The notes beneath the pieces were generated by a model that was not told the DNA's origin, did no database searches, and saw nothing but the letters and a program-made list of their open reading frames with translations. A program made the position numbers and the translations under genes. A DNA stretch of 12,077 bases, taken from Chryseobacterium gleum. GTDB taxonomy: Bacteria; Bacteroidota; Bacteroidia; UBA10329. Below are positions 6,272-12,077 of this stretch, piece after piece (the first letter of the stretch is position 1; every line of letters starts with the position of its first letter). Location of the stretch: NCBI GenBank assembly GCA_945874195.1, contig CAMCFW010000026.1:1-12077 (forward strand), written 5' to 3'.

Positions 6272-6718
6272 GATTTTGAAGTTTATTGATTCAGGTTATA
6301 AACAGCACGAAAAACAATATTGTTTAACTTTTTTATGTTTTTGTTAAACATTTTTATTTATAATTTGATTTTCAACTAGTTACAAATTGAAAAACTTGAG
6401 ATAATTTGGTATTGGAGCCAGTCTGGAGGGCTTTAAAAGCCCGAATTGCCGTATTTTCTGACCGAATGACATTTACAACATACTGACCTAAGAGCGAAAT
6501 ATTTCACGTGCTGGCGGCCAGATGCCCTACCGTATGTATGTAGGAGCTGCGCCACCTCCGAAAGCTGAACCGCAAAGCGAAAGCAGCGCGATGGAGACTA
6601 TGCAGGATTCAATCTCTGGCCAATGTGGAAAGCAACTGTTGCTTGGAAAAGAACTAAAATGACCAACAGTCTCGTGGATACGAAAATGATGTTGAAATCA
6701 AGAATAGTAGATCAGTGC
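6272..6718. other. 447-bp intergenic stretch without a recognised gene
   Basis: From 6272 to about 6420 it is very AT-rich and holds dyad site C, so it is probably the leader and promoter region of the T9SS protein gene. I found no clean TAnnTTTG element on the minus strand. From about 6420 to 6662 the base composition is clearly less AT-rich, more like coding DNA. A plus-strand reading frame from ATG 6522 to TGA 6662 (46 codons, MPYRMYVGAAPPPKAE...) runs through it, open back to 6492. I recognise no protein family in it and see no ribosome binding site. It may be a gene remnant, a small gene or a structured transcript; nothing decides between these. A short perfect palindrome (GGGCTTT-A-AAAGCCC) lies at 6428-6442. 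Confidence 0.5.
6321..6350. promoter_or_regulatory. Dyad site C, TGTTTAA-N16-TTAAACA
   Basis: Perfect 8-bp arms TGTTTAAC (6321-6328) and GTTAAACA (6343-6350), 50 bp upstream of the ATG of the T9SS protein gene. The first 34 bases match the copy at 8496 at 29 positions, more than the two half-sites alone explain, although T-runs in the spacer help. No convincing housekeeping -7 box follows on the minus strand, so an alternative sigma factor or an operator is possible. Confidence 0.55.
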
Positions 6719-7483
6719 TTATCTTATCAAACTGATCTGACCATTTGAAGCGGTCTGACCACCTATACTCCGTTCAGGATCGTTGTATATCAATTCAACA
6801 TCATCTATCCAAAGAGTTGCTGTGGAATTCCCTTTTCCAGCCTGGAAACTTGACGCAAATGTGGCCAACAGGTATTTAACTCGCCTCTTATCGCCTGCCG
6901 AGTAGCTGAATGGAATCGAAATGCGTTGCCATTTCCCTCGAGTCTGAAAAGACTTCTGCGCCAAAGCAACCGGTTTATTCGCATTGCCTGGCTTTGGAGG
7001 GTCGGTCATTTCAATATCATCATGCAATAAAAAGGAAACCAAGGCCGAATCACTTTTATCCAAAATGGAATATTTCGCCCAGAACACGAGGCTGTCGGGT
7101 TTGGCCGAGAAATAAGATCTGAATTCAGGTTCCGCTTTCACCGTTTTATTGTAGCCATAATACGGTATGGCCGATGGAGCTGTTACCCTACCAGTTGTTA
7201 CCGACCCGTTGACAATGATACCACCAATGGCCTTGGTCGATTCAATGCGAATGCAGTTTCCTTTGCCAGAAGCAGTGCGTTTATCGGAAAAGACGCGCTG
7301 CGATGCCCCGAACGAGCACAGCATGCACAGGTCAGCGCTCATCAAGCTGTTCCACCCCTTTGGTTCGGTTCTTTCACCTGCTTGGTCCCATAGTTCAAAT
7401 CCACCGTTGGGAACTTGTTGCTGCGCATAGGCGAGCGAAGTTGCTGCCATAAGCAACAAACTGACCATGGTTCGGATCAGCAT
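6719..7483 (-). CDS. Exported protein of unknown function, PCMD/carbohydrate-binding-like fold
   Basis: A 254-residue protein with a clear Sec signal peptide (MLIRTMVSLLLMAATSLAYA, cleavage before QQQ). The mature part begins VPNGGFELWD...PKGW, a pattern seen at the start of jelly-roll domains in Bacteroidota exported proteins, and carries a late TATLWIDDVELIY strand (221-233) typical of PCMD-like or carbohydrate-binding modules. Cys53 and Cys56 form a CxxC, with Cys77 nearby. There is no T9SS sorting domain and no lipobox, so the mature protein is predicted periplasmic or released. The start is ATG at 7483, 13 bp after the DUF1295 stop; ATG at 7510, overlapping that gene by 14 bp, is an alternative and would lengthen the n-region. 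It probably forms an operon with the DUF1295 gene. Function unknown; the domain call is tentative. Confidence 0.75.
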   Translation of the reverse strand: MLIRTMVSLLLMAATSLAYAQQQVPNGGFELWDQAGERTEPKGWNSLMSADLCMLCSFGASQRVFSDKRTASGKGNCIRIESTKAIGGIIVNGSVTTGRVTAPSAIPYYGYNKTVKAEPEFRSYFSAKPDSLVFWAKYSILDKSDSALVSFLLHDDIEMTDPPKPGNANKPVALAQKSFQTRGKWQRISIPFSYSAGDKRRVKYLLATFASSFQAGKGNSTATLWIDDVELIYNDPERSIGGQTASNGQISLIR

Positions 7484-7496
7484 TCGGGTCCGAAAA

Positions 7497-8456
7497 TCAA
7501 TGTTCAGCATTGACCAGTGTCTTGTATACTTTAGATTCAGCGATCCATACTTTCGGGAAGAACTTTGGAACCCATTTTTGGTATTCCTTGTAATCCGGAT
7601 ACTTCTCGGCTGTTATTCCTTCACTGAAATTGGCACTGCCTTGAAAAAGCATGATCAATAGAACCGAACCGCAGATTGTCCAATTGAACCAATTTCCGGT
7701 GGCCACAATACTGAACAGATAGAATACCACCCAAATGCTCTGTTCAGCGAAATAATTGGGATGTCTGCTCAATTTCCAAAGTCCTTCAGCAATAAAACCG
7801 CGCTGAAATTTCGCTTCCATTGGTAGGTTGGCCTTTCGCAGTCGATGTTTCTCATTCTGATAATTCCACTGCTGTTGGTCGGCAATGGTCTCGTAGGCTA
7901 CAAAGCTGATGAACAGAATAGAAATCATTATGTCCATCAGCCCAAGTGGCGTTTCAGAACCCACCTCTGCTATCATCGGTACAGTGATCAGCAACAAAAG
8001 TCCATGCTGATAGAAACTAATGAAAACCAAATTGAAAAGTTTCCACACCCACTTGTTTGCCAGAATCGGATTTCTCCGAAGTACGGCCCATCGATAATCC
8101 TCCTCGCCTTCCCAGAAGCGTAGCGAATAACCGCCTCTTCTATTGAAGTTATATGTTAAACGTATGCTCCATACCGTTGCCACCACGGCCATCAATAGTG
8201 CCCTTGGTTCAAAATCACTCATCGCGGCAACCGTCCAGATATAAACGGCCGGTATGATGCTCCAGAGCTTATCCACCTGGCTGTAGTTTTTGGATAATTC
8301 ACTTATTATGAAACTCAAAATGGAAGTGATCAGGTAAATGCCCCCAACAACTTTGAGCATCTGAATTTGAGTTGGGCTGATTGAACTATCAAGCAACAAG
8401 GTCAGTACAGGTATGCCCACCACAGCGGCCAGAAGAGTGATTATGGTCTTTTTCAT
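7497..8456 (-). CDS. DUF1295 family membrane protein (steroid 5-alpha-reductase-like fold)
   Basis: A 319-residue inner-membrane protein with about seven hydrophobic segments (first at 3-22, then about 32-52, 65-80, 86-100, 140-162, 172-190, 242-275). The family signature lies near the C-terminus: ETIADQQQW (189-197), GLWKLSRHPNYFAEQ (225-239) and EKYPDYKEYQKWVPKFFP (284-301). Relatives with this C-terminal block include isoprenylcysteine methyltransferase- and steroid-reductase-like membrane enzymes; the reaction of DUF1295 proteins is not established. As I recall, DUF1295 genes occur in photo-oxidative stress and light-response clusters of Proteobacteria, often with fatty-acid modifying genes. 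The start is ATG at 8456 (MKKTIITLL); an in-frame GTG at 8483 is less likely. It diverges from the YdcF-like gene, with dyad site D between them. Confidence 0.88.
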   Translation of the reverse strand: MKKTIITLLAAVVGIPVLTLLLDSSISPTQIQMLKVVGGIYLITSILSFIISELSKNYSQVDKLWSIIPAVYIWTVAAMSDFEPRALLMAVVATVWSIRLTYNFNRRGGYSLRFWEGEEDYRWAVLRRNPILANKWVWKLFNLVFISFYQHGLLLLITVPMIAEVGSETPLGLMDIMISILFISFVAYETIADQQQWNYQNEKHRLRKANLPMEAKFQRGFIAEGLWKLSRHPNYFAEQSIWVVFYLFSIVATGNWFNWTICGSVLLIMLFQGSANFSEGITAEKYPDYKEYQKWVPKFFPKVWIAESKVYKTLVNAEH

Positions 8457-8495
8457 GTCTTGGGTTTTGGGTAAGAACACCACAAAAAATCTTTT

Positions 8496-8525
8496 TGTTT
8501 AATCTTTTTGTATTTTTCTTAAACA
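8496..8525. promoter_or_regulatory. Dyad site D, TGTTTAA-N16-TTAAACA, in a divergent promoter region
   Basis: Half-sites TGTTTAA (8496-8502) and TTAAACA (8519-8525) with the same 16-bp spacer as sites A-C. It lies 40 bp upstream of the DUF1295 ATG (minus strand) and overlaps the -33 region of the promoter proposed for the plus-strand YdcF-like gene, so a protein bound here could affect both. Confidence 0.55.
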
Positions 8526-8540
8526 TTTTAAATACCTTTG
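8507..8540 (+). promoter_or_regulatory. Promoter of the YdcF-like gene
   Basis: TACCTTTG (8533-8540) is a full match to the Bacteroidota TAnnTTTG element. TTTG at 8507-8510, 22 bp upstream, is a possible -33 element at the long end of the usual spacing. Transcription should start near 8547, giving a leader of about 24 nt before the ATG at 8571. Confidence 0.55.
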
Positions 8541-8570
8541 TGTCCATACTTCAAGCAAAAACCACACATC

Positions 8571-9233
8571 ATGACTTCAAAAAGATTTTTCTTAGCCGCA
8601 CTCATCAGCGTACTTATTATGGGAAACGAATCAAGCTTTGCGAAAGACCGAACCGTTGAGATCTACGATGCGATCATCATTCCAGGTTACCCCTTCAATC
8701 CAGACGGAAAAATGAATGCCATTTACCAAATGAGACTGCATTGGGCACACCGCCTATATACTCAAGGTATTACCAAGCACATAATCGTTTCGGGCAATGC
8801 AGTTCATTCACCCTATGTTGAATCGAAGATCTTTGCGCTCTATCTCGAAGAAATGGGAGTAGATCCTGCACATCTTATTATTGAAGACCGCGCTGAGCAC
8901 AGTTTGGAGAATGTCTTCTATTCATTAGAATTGGCCAAAGCACGGGGATTCGACAAAGTGGCCGTTGCAACGGACCTCTTTCAATCTGGCATGATCCAGA
9001 TATTGGGAAAAAAGCATGACCTGAAAGTCGATTACCTGCCTGCCAACATTGGATACATTCTTTCCAAAAAGTGGAATTCGTTTGAAGGAACAATAGACTA
9101 TTGCCAAGCGTACGTGGAGAATTTCACCGCGCTGAAGGAGCGAAAAAATAGGCAAGAACGTCTGAGAGGCACACGTGGACACAAGTGGGCTGAAGAAAAC
9201 CTACTCACCCTTAACAACTCACCACAGAACTGA
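8571..9233 (+). CDS. Exported YdcF/SanA-like (DUF218) family protein
   Basis: A 220-residue protein, the only plus-strand gene. A signal peptide or membrane anchor covers about 1-25 (MTSKRFFLAALISVLIMG). The DUF218 core follows: YDAIIIPGYPF (32-42), MRLHWAHRLYTQGITKHIIVSGNAVHSPYVES (54-85), YLEEMGVDPAHLIIEDRAEHSLENVFYSL (91-119) and the strand KVAVATDLFQ (129-138). DUF218 proteins are linked to the cell envelope (SanA, ElyC) or bind cofactors, but no reaction is established. The usual T.EN block is HSLEN here, and the late TS.FH..R motif is degenerate (ATDLFQSGMI), so catalysis may differ. ATG at 8571 is preferred over a TTG at 8538 because it places the signal peptide at the N-terminus. Its stop is 15 bp from that of the converging FAD gene, with no visible terminator. 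Confidence 0.82.
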   Translation: MTSKRFFLAALISVLIMGNESSFAKDRTVEIYDAIIIPGYPFNPDGKMNAIYQMRLHWAHRLYTQGITKHIIVSGNAVHSPYVESKIFALYLEEMGVDPAHLIIEDRAEHSLENVFYSLELAKARGFDKVAVATDLFQSGMIQILGKKHDLKVDYLPANIGYILSKKWNSFEGTIDYCQAYVENFTALKERKNRQERLRGTRGHKWAEENLLTLNNSPQN

Positions 9234-9248
9234 GCAGACCTAAACGGG

Positions 9249-10796
9249 TTAACGCTGAATGAAACTCACTGCGTTCTCCCCATCAATGGCAGCCGAAACG
9301 ATTCCACCGGCATAGCCACCACCCTCTCCGGAGGGAAAAAGTCCTTTGATCTGCGGATGTTCGCCCTGCTCATTGCGTGGGATTCTGACGGGCGATGATG
9401 TTCTGCTTTCAACGGCCACAGCAACGGCCTCGTTGGTCAAATAGCCACGCATCTTTTTTCCAAATTCCTGAAAACCTCCACGCAACCGTTGATGGATCGC
9501 TTTTGGAAGCACTTCGGAAAGCTGCATTGAAACCGTTCCGGGTTGGTAGGAATTAACGGGAAGATCGGTGCTCAATTTCCCGTTGATGAAGTCTGAAAGG
9601 CGTTGAGCAGGTGCGGTCTGCGTTCCACCGGCCATTCGGCAAACGGTCTGTTCTACAAATTGCTGATAGCGCAATCCTGCAAGCGGCCCTGCCGAAGCGA
9701 ACTGCCGATAATCCTCCGGTTCCACGGGAACCACGATTCCCGAATTGGCGAATGGATTGTTTCGTTTGCTCGGACTCCAACCATTGGTCACAATTTCGCC
9801 CGGAGCGGTTGCACATGGCGCAATGATCCCGCCAGGACACATGCAGAACGAATACACCCCACGACCATTAACCTGATCCACCAACGAATAGGCCGATGGC
9901 GGAAGCGATTCGTAGTTCACACCATGATATTGAATGGAATCAATGAGTTCCTGCGGATGCTCCACCCGAACTCCCATGGCGAACTGCTTGGCCTCGATTT
10001 CGATTCCCTTTTTGTATAGCAATTCGTAGATATCACGGGCGGAATGTCCCGTTGCCAGAATCAGTTTTTTGGTCGGAAGCTTTTCTTCATGATTGATGAC
10101 AACGCCAGCCACTTCGCTCCGATTCAGAATGATATCGGTGAGTTTGGAATTGAACCGAACCTCGCCACCACAGGCAATGATCTGTTCTCGGATGGCGGTG
10201 ATGATCTGCGGCAGTTTGTTTGTGCCGATGTGCGGATGGCTGTTCACCAGAATGTCATCATCAGCCCCGAACTGAATGAAAGTGCTGAGAATGCGGTTCA
10301 CATCGCCCCGCTTGGTGCTGCGCGTATAAAGCTTGCCGTCTGAATAAGTTCCGGCACCTCCTTCGCCAAAGCAATAATTGCTTTCCGGATTCACGATATG
10401 TTCCTTATTGATGGCGGCCAGGTCGCGCCTGCGGTCGCGCACATTCTTGCCGCGTTCCAAAATGATCGGTTTGATTCCTTGCTCAATCAACCGCAACGCG
10501 GCAAAAAGCCCAGCCGGACCAGCACCCACTATGACAACATGTTCGGCCTTCGATACATCTTGGAATTCTCTCCGCTCAAACTTGGGATGGTGAGAATCTG
10601 GCGTTTCGCCTTTGGCATACACCCGCACACTCAGATTGAACTTGATGTTGCGGTTGCGTGCATCAATGCTTCTGCGGAGTTCCAGAAAACCTGCCATTTC
10701 CGAAACAGGGATCCCAGCAGCCTGCGAAACAGCCCGCTTCACCTGTTCTTCAATGCCATAATCCTGTGCGGAAATAACGAGGTTTACATCCTTCAT
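9249..10796 (-). CDS. NAD(P)/FAD-dependent oxidoreductase, COG2509-type dehydrogenase
   Basis: A 515-residue cytoplasmic flavoprotein. An N-terminal domain of about 80 residues precedes the FAD-binding Rossmann motif VVIVGAGPAGLFAA (87-100), with the ribose-binding glutamate at IILERGKNVR (Glu114). The family block NYCFGEGGAGTYSDGKL follows, then LILATGHSARDIYELL. A late LFPSGEGGGYAGGIVSAAIDG segment closes the FAD site. This is the widespread uncharacterised FAD-dependent dehydrogenase family (COG2509); the substrate is unknown. ATG at 10796 lies 12 bp after the PorT-like gene stop, so it is likely the last gene of the ubiE-porT operon. It converges with the YdcF-like gene. Confidence 0.9.
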   Translation of the reverse strand: MKDVNLVISAQDYGIEEQVKRAVSQAAGIPVSEMAGFLELRRSIDARNRNIKFNLSVRVYAKGETPDSHHPKFERREFQDVSKAEHVVIVGAGPAGLFAALRLIEQGIKPIILERGKNVRDRRRDLAAINKEHIVNPESNYCFGEGGAGTYSDGKLYTRSTKRGDVNRILSTFIQFGADDDILVNSHPHIGTNKLPQIITAIREQIIACGGEVRFNSKLTDIILNRSEVAGVVINHEEKLPTKKLILATGHSARDIYELLYKKGIEIEAKQFAMGVRVEHPQELIDSIQYHGVNYESLPPSAYSLVDQVNGRGVYSFCMCPGGIIAPCATAPGEIVTNGWSPSKRNNPFANSGIVVPVEPEDYRQFASAGPLAGLRYQQFVEQTVCRMAGGTQTAPAQRLSDFINGKLSTDLPVNSYQPGTVSMQLSEVLPKAIHQRLRGGFQEFGKKMRGYLTNEAVAVAVESRTSSPVRIPRNEQGEHPQIKGLFPSGEGGGYAGGIVSAAIDGENAVSFIQR

Positions 10797-10808
10797 GAAA
10801 CCGAAAAA

Positions 10809-11552
10809 CTACTCGAAATAGATCGAGAACAGGAACGTTTTCGACTTCAATGACTGAATGGAATTTGTGAACACCGTTTGATCCTCAACCAAAAGGTTGT
10901 TCAACCCAAAGGCCATTTTCACTTCTGTTGACAATTTGAAATACTCGAGGTAAAAATCGACCCCAACGCCAAGATCCCACGTGTAGTCCTCCTTCTTCAT
11001 TTTCAGGATCACTTCTTCGGTCTCCGCCTTTTCTTTGGAGGCCATGTCGTAGAGGAATTTGCCACCACCAATGACGTAAACGCGCCAATTGTTGATTCTT
11101 CGCGAACGGAATTTAAAGTAAAGCGGTACTTCGAGATAGACGGAATTGACGTTTTTGTCATATACCACGGGCACGGTATCCTGTTCGTAGAGGGTGTATT
11201 GCATGCCGCGGCCAACAAAGGAAATTCCGGGAATGAAACGCAGGTTGAAATGTTCGCCCATCCGAAGGTCGGAAACGATGCCGAGCGTGAACCCGACCGC
11301 ACCTTTGGGTTCTACAACGTAAACTGAATCAAGCGACTGTATGTTGGCCACGTTCTTGACCGCAATATCCGAGTAGTTCATTCCGAGCGAGAAGCCGAAA
11401 TGCATGAGTTTGCGATCGTATTTGGTAAGATTGAGCTGCTTTTTTTCCTTGTATTTGATAGGAAACTGCGCCAAAACAGATGTTGTGCTGAACAGACCGA
11501 CCAACAGGCCGATGAACAAACAGGAAAGGATATGTTTCGGTTTGGATTGCAA
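10809..11552 (-). CDS. porT: PorT/SprT-like outer-membrane protein of the type IX secretion system
   Basis: A 247-residue exported protein with a signal peptide (QSKPKHILSCLFIGLLVGL...TSVLAQ) and a predicted beta-barrel with alternating strands, ending in FLFSIYFE as outer-membrane barrels do. The opening of the mature part (LTKYDRKLMHFGFSLGMNYSDIAVKN) resembles PorT/SprT, and the position directly after ubiE matches, as I recall, the usual place of porT in Flavobacteriales. PorT is needed for T9SS function and gliding. No ATG or GTG precedes the signal peptide. TTG at 11552, one base after the ubiE stop, gives a standard signal peptide and is preferred; TTG at 11591 would overlap ubiE by 38 bp. 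The 12-bp gap to the FAD gene implies one operon. A generic porin-family (OMP_b-brl) protein is the alternative; the symbol is likely but not certain. Confidence 0.75.
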   Translation of the reverse strand: MQSKPKHILSCLFIGLLVGLFSTTSVLAQFPIKYKEKKQLNLTKYDRKLMHFGFSLGMNYSDIAVKNVANIQSLDSVYVVEPKGAVGFTLGIVSDLRMGEHFNLRFIPGISFVGRGMQYTLYEQDTVPVVYDKNVNSVYLEVPLYFKFRSRRINNWRVYVIGGGKFLYDMASKEKAETEEVILKMKKEDYTWDLGVGVDFYLEYFKLSTEVKMAFGLNNLLVEDQTVFTNSIQSLKSKTFLFSIYFE

Positions 11553-11553
11553 A

Positions 11554-12077
11554 TCAGGCCTTGATCCCAGTATATAAACTGCAGATACCAAACGTAAGCG
11601 ACTTGGAAGTGTTGCGCTGAAATCCAGCAGCTTCCATCACTTTCAGAAAATCCTTTCCATCGGGAAAGGCGTTGACCGACTGCGGCAGATAAGTATAGGC
11701 CGAATCATCCTTCGACAGCAGCTTACCAAAAACGGGAAGGATATTATTGAAATAGAACCCGAACAATTGCTTGATCGGGAACTGCTTTGGAGTAGAAAGT
11801 TCCAGCACCACCAGTTTTCCGCCTGGACGAAGCACGCGATGGATGTCGGTCAGTCCTTTAAGTAGGTTTTCAAAATTCCGCACGCCAAAGGCAACGGTGG
11901 CTGCATCATAAATATTGTCTTGAAATGGAAGATTTTCTGAATCACCTTCAACCATTTCGATCCTGCTGGTCAGGTTTTTCTTGGCGATCTTCTGTTTTCC
12001 GAGTTCGAGCATTCCCACTGAAATATCTACTCCTGTGACCTTGTCGGGATTCAGGCTCATAGCCTCCAAAGCGAAAT
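11554..12077 (-). CDS. ubiE: UbiE/MenG menaquinone C-methyltransferase, N-terminus outside the window
   Basis: The last 174 residues of the SAM-dependent enzyme that methylates demethylmenaquinone in the final step of menaquinone synthesis. Visible SAM-binding and family blocks are VTGVDISVGMLELG, GDSENLPF, YDAATVAFGVRNF, HRVLRPGGKLVVLELSTP, FNNILPVFGKLLSKDDSAYTYLPQSV and the C-terminal GICSLYTGIKA. The upstream part, with the G.G motif and the start, lies beyond 12077. Bacteroidota use menaquinone, so the menaquinone role is the expected one. Its stop is followed after one base by the likely TTG start of the PorT-like gene, implying translational coupling. Confidence 0.95.
   Translation of the reverse strand, partial: FALEAMSLNPDKVTGVDISVGMLELGKQKIAKKNLTSRIEMVEGDSENLPFQDNIYDAATVAFGVRNFENLLKGLTDIHRVLRPGGKLVVLELSTPKQFPIKQLFGFYFNNILPVFGKLLSKDDSAYTYLPQSVNAFPDGKDFLKVMEAAGFQRNTSKSLTFGICSLYTGIKA

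Noticed and set aside
6428..6442. 15-bp palindrome GGGCTTT-A-AAAGCCC in the intergenic gap
   Set aside because: No U-run follows on either strand and it is isolated; it may be chance or part of the unexplained patch, but no function can be claimed.
6420..6662. Cobalamin or other riboswitch in the intergenic patch
   Set aside because: I looked for B12-box, TPP and FMN-like core elements because of the B12 theme and saw none in a convincing arrangement.
6709..6738. 8-bp inverted repeat spanning the stop of the exported protein gene, a possible terminator
   Set aside because: The loop is long, the stem is AT-rich and there is no U-run after it on the minus strand, so a terminator is not supported.
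9234..9248. Terminator between the converging YdcF-like and FAD dehydrogenase genes
   Set aside because: Only 15 bp separate the stops and no convincing hairpin with a U-run is visible.

Overview
The window looks like chromosomal DNA of a Bacteroidota bacterium, most likely from the order Flavobacteriales. The evidence is a large exported protein with a type IX secretion (T9SS) C-terminal sorting domain, a PorT-like T9SS gene beside ubiE (menaquinone methyltransferase), promoters matching the Bacteroidota pattern TTTG...TAnnTTTG, and AT-rich leaders without strong Shine-Dalgarno sequences. All genes but one are on the minus strand. Both ends are cut inside genes: folE at the left and ubiE at the right. 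I saw no tRNA, rRNA, CRISPR array, insertion sequence or phage gene.

Layout, read in the direction of minus-strand transcription. (1) 12077-9249: ubiE (N-terminus cut off), a PorT-like outer-membrane protein and a COG2509-type FAD-dependent dehydrogenase, tightly packed. (2) 9233-8571, plus strand: an exported YdcF/DUF218-type protein, diverging from (3) 8456-6719: a DUF1295 membrane protein followed by an exported protein of unknown function. (4) 6718-6272: a 447-bp stretch with no recognised gene. (5) 6271-4544: a secreted protein with four DUF4397-like domains and a T9SS sorting domain, closed by a terminator. (6) 4481-2213: a translationally coupled trio of TIGR01777-family epimerase, SRPBCC protein and MerR-B12 regulator of the CarH/LitR type, closed by a terminator. 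(7) 2023-1: ECF sigma factor, idi, a PTPS/QueD-family pterin synthase of the mammalian motif type, and folE (cut at the window edge).

The coherent story is a likely light-response module. The regulator keeps both signatures of adenosylcobalamin photoreceptors (W-x9-EH and ExHxxG). Next to it lie an ECF sigma factor without a visible anti-sigma gene, an isoprenoid gene (idi), two pterin genes, an SRPBCC/TIGR01777 pair and, further off, a DUF1295 gene. As I recall, gene families of these kinds recur in bacterial light and photo-oxidative stress regulons. No carotenoid crtB/crtI or photolyase gene is inside the window.

The least expected observation is a dyad, TGTTnAA-N16-TTnAACA, with an identical 16-bp spacer at four places: twice flanking the sigma-factor promoter, once upstream of the DUF4397 T9SS protein, and once in the divergent DUF1295/YdcF region. 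It may be the operator of the CarH-like regulator, or a promoter class read by the ECF sigma factor. If so, it would put a surface protein and the DUF1295/YdcF pair in the same regulon.
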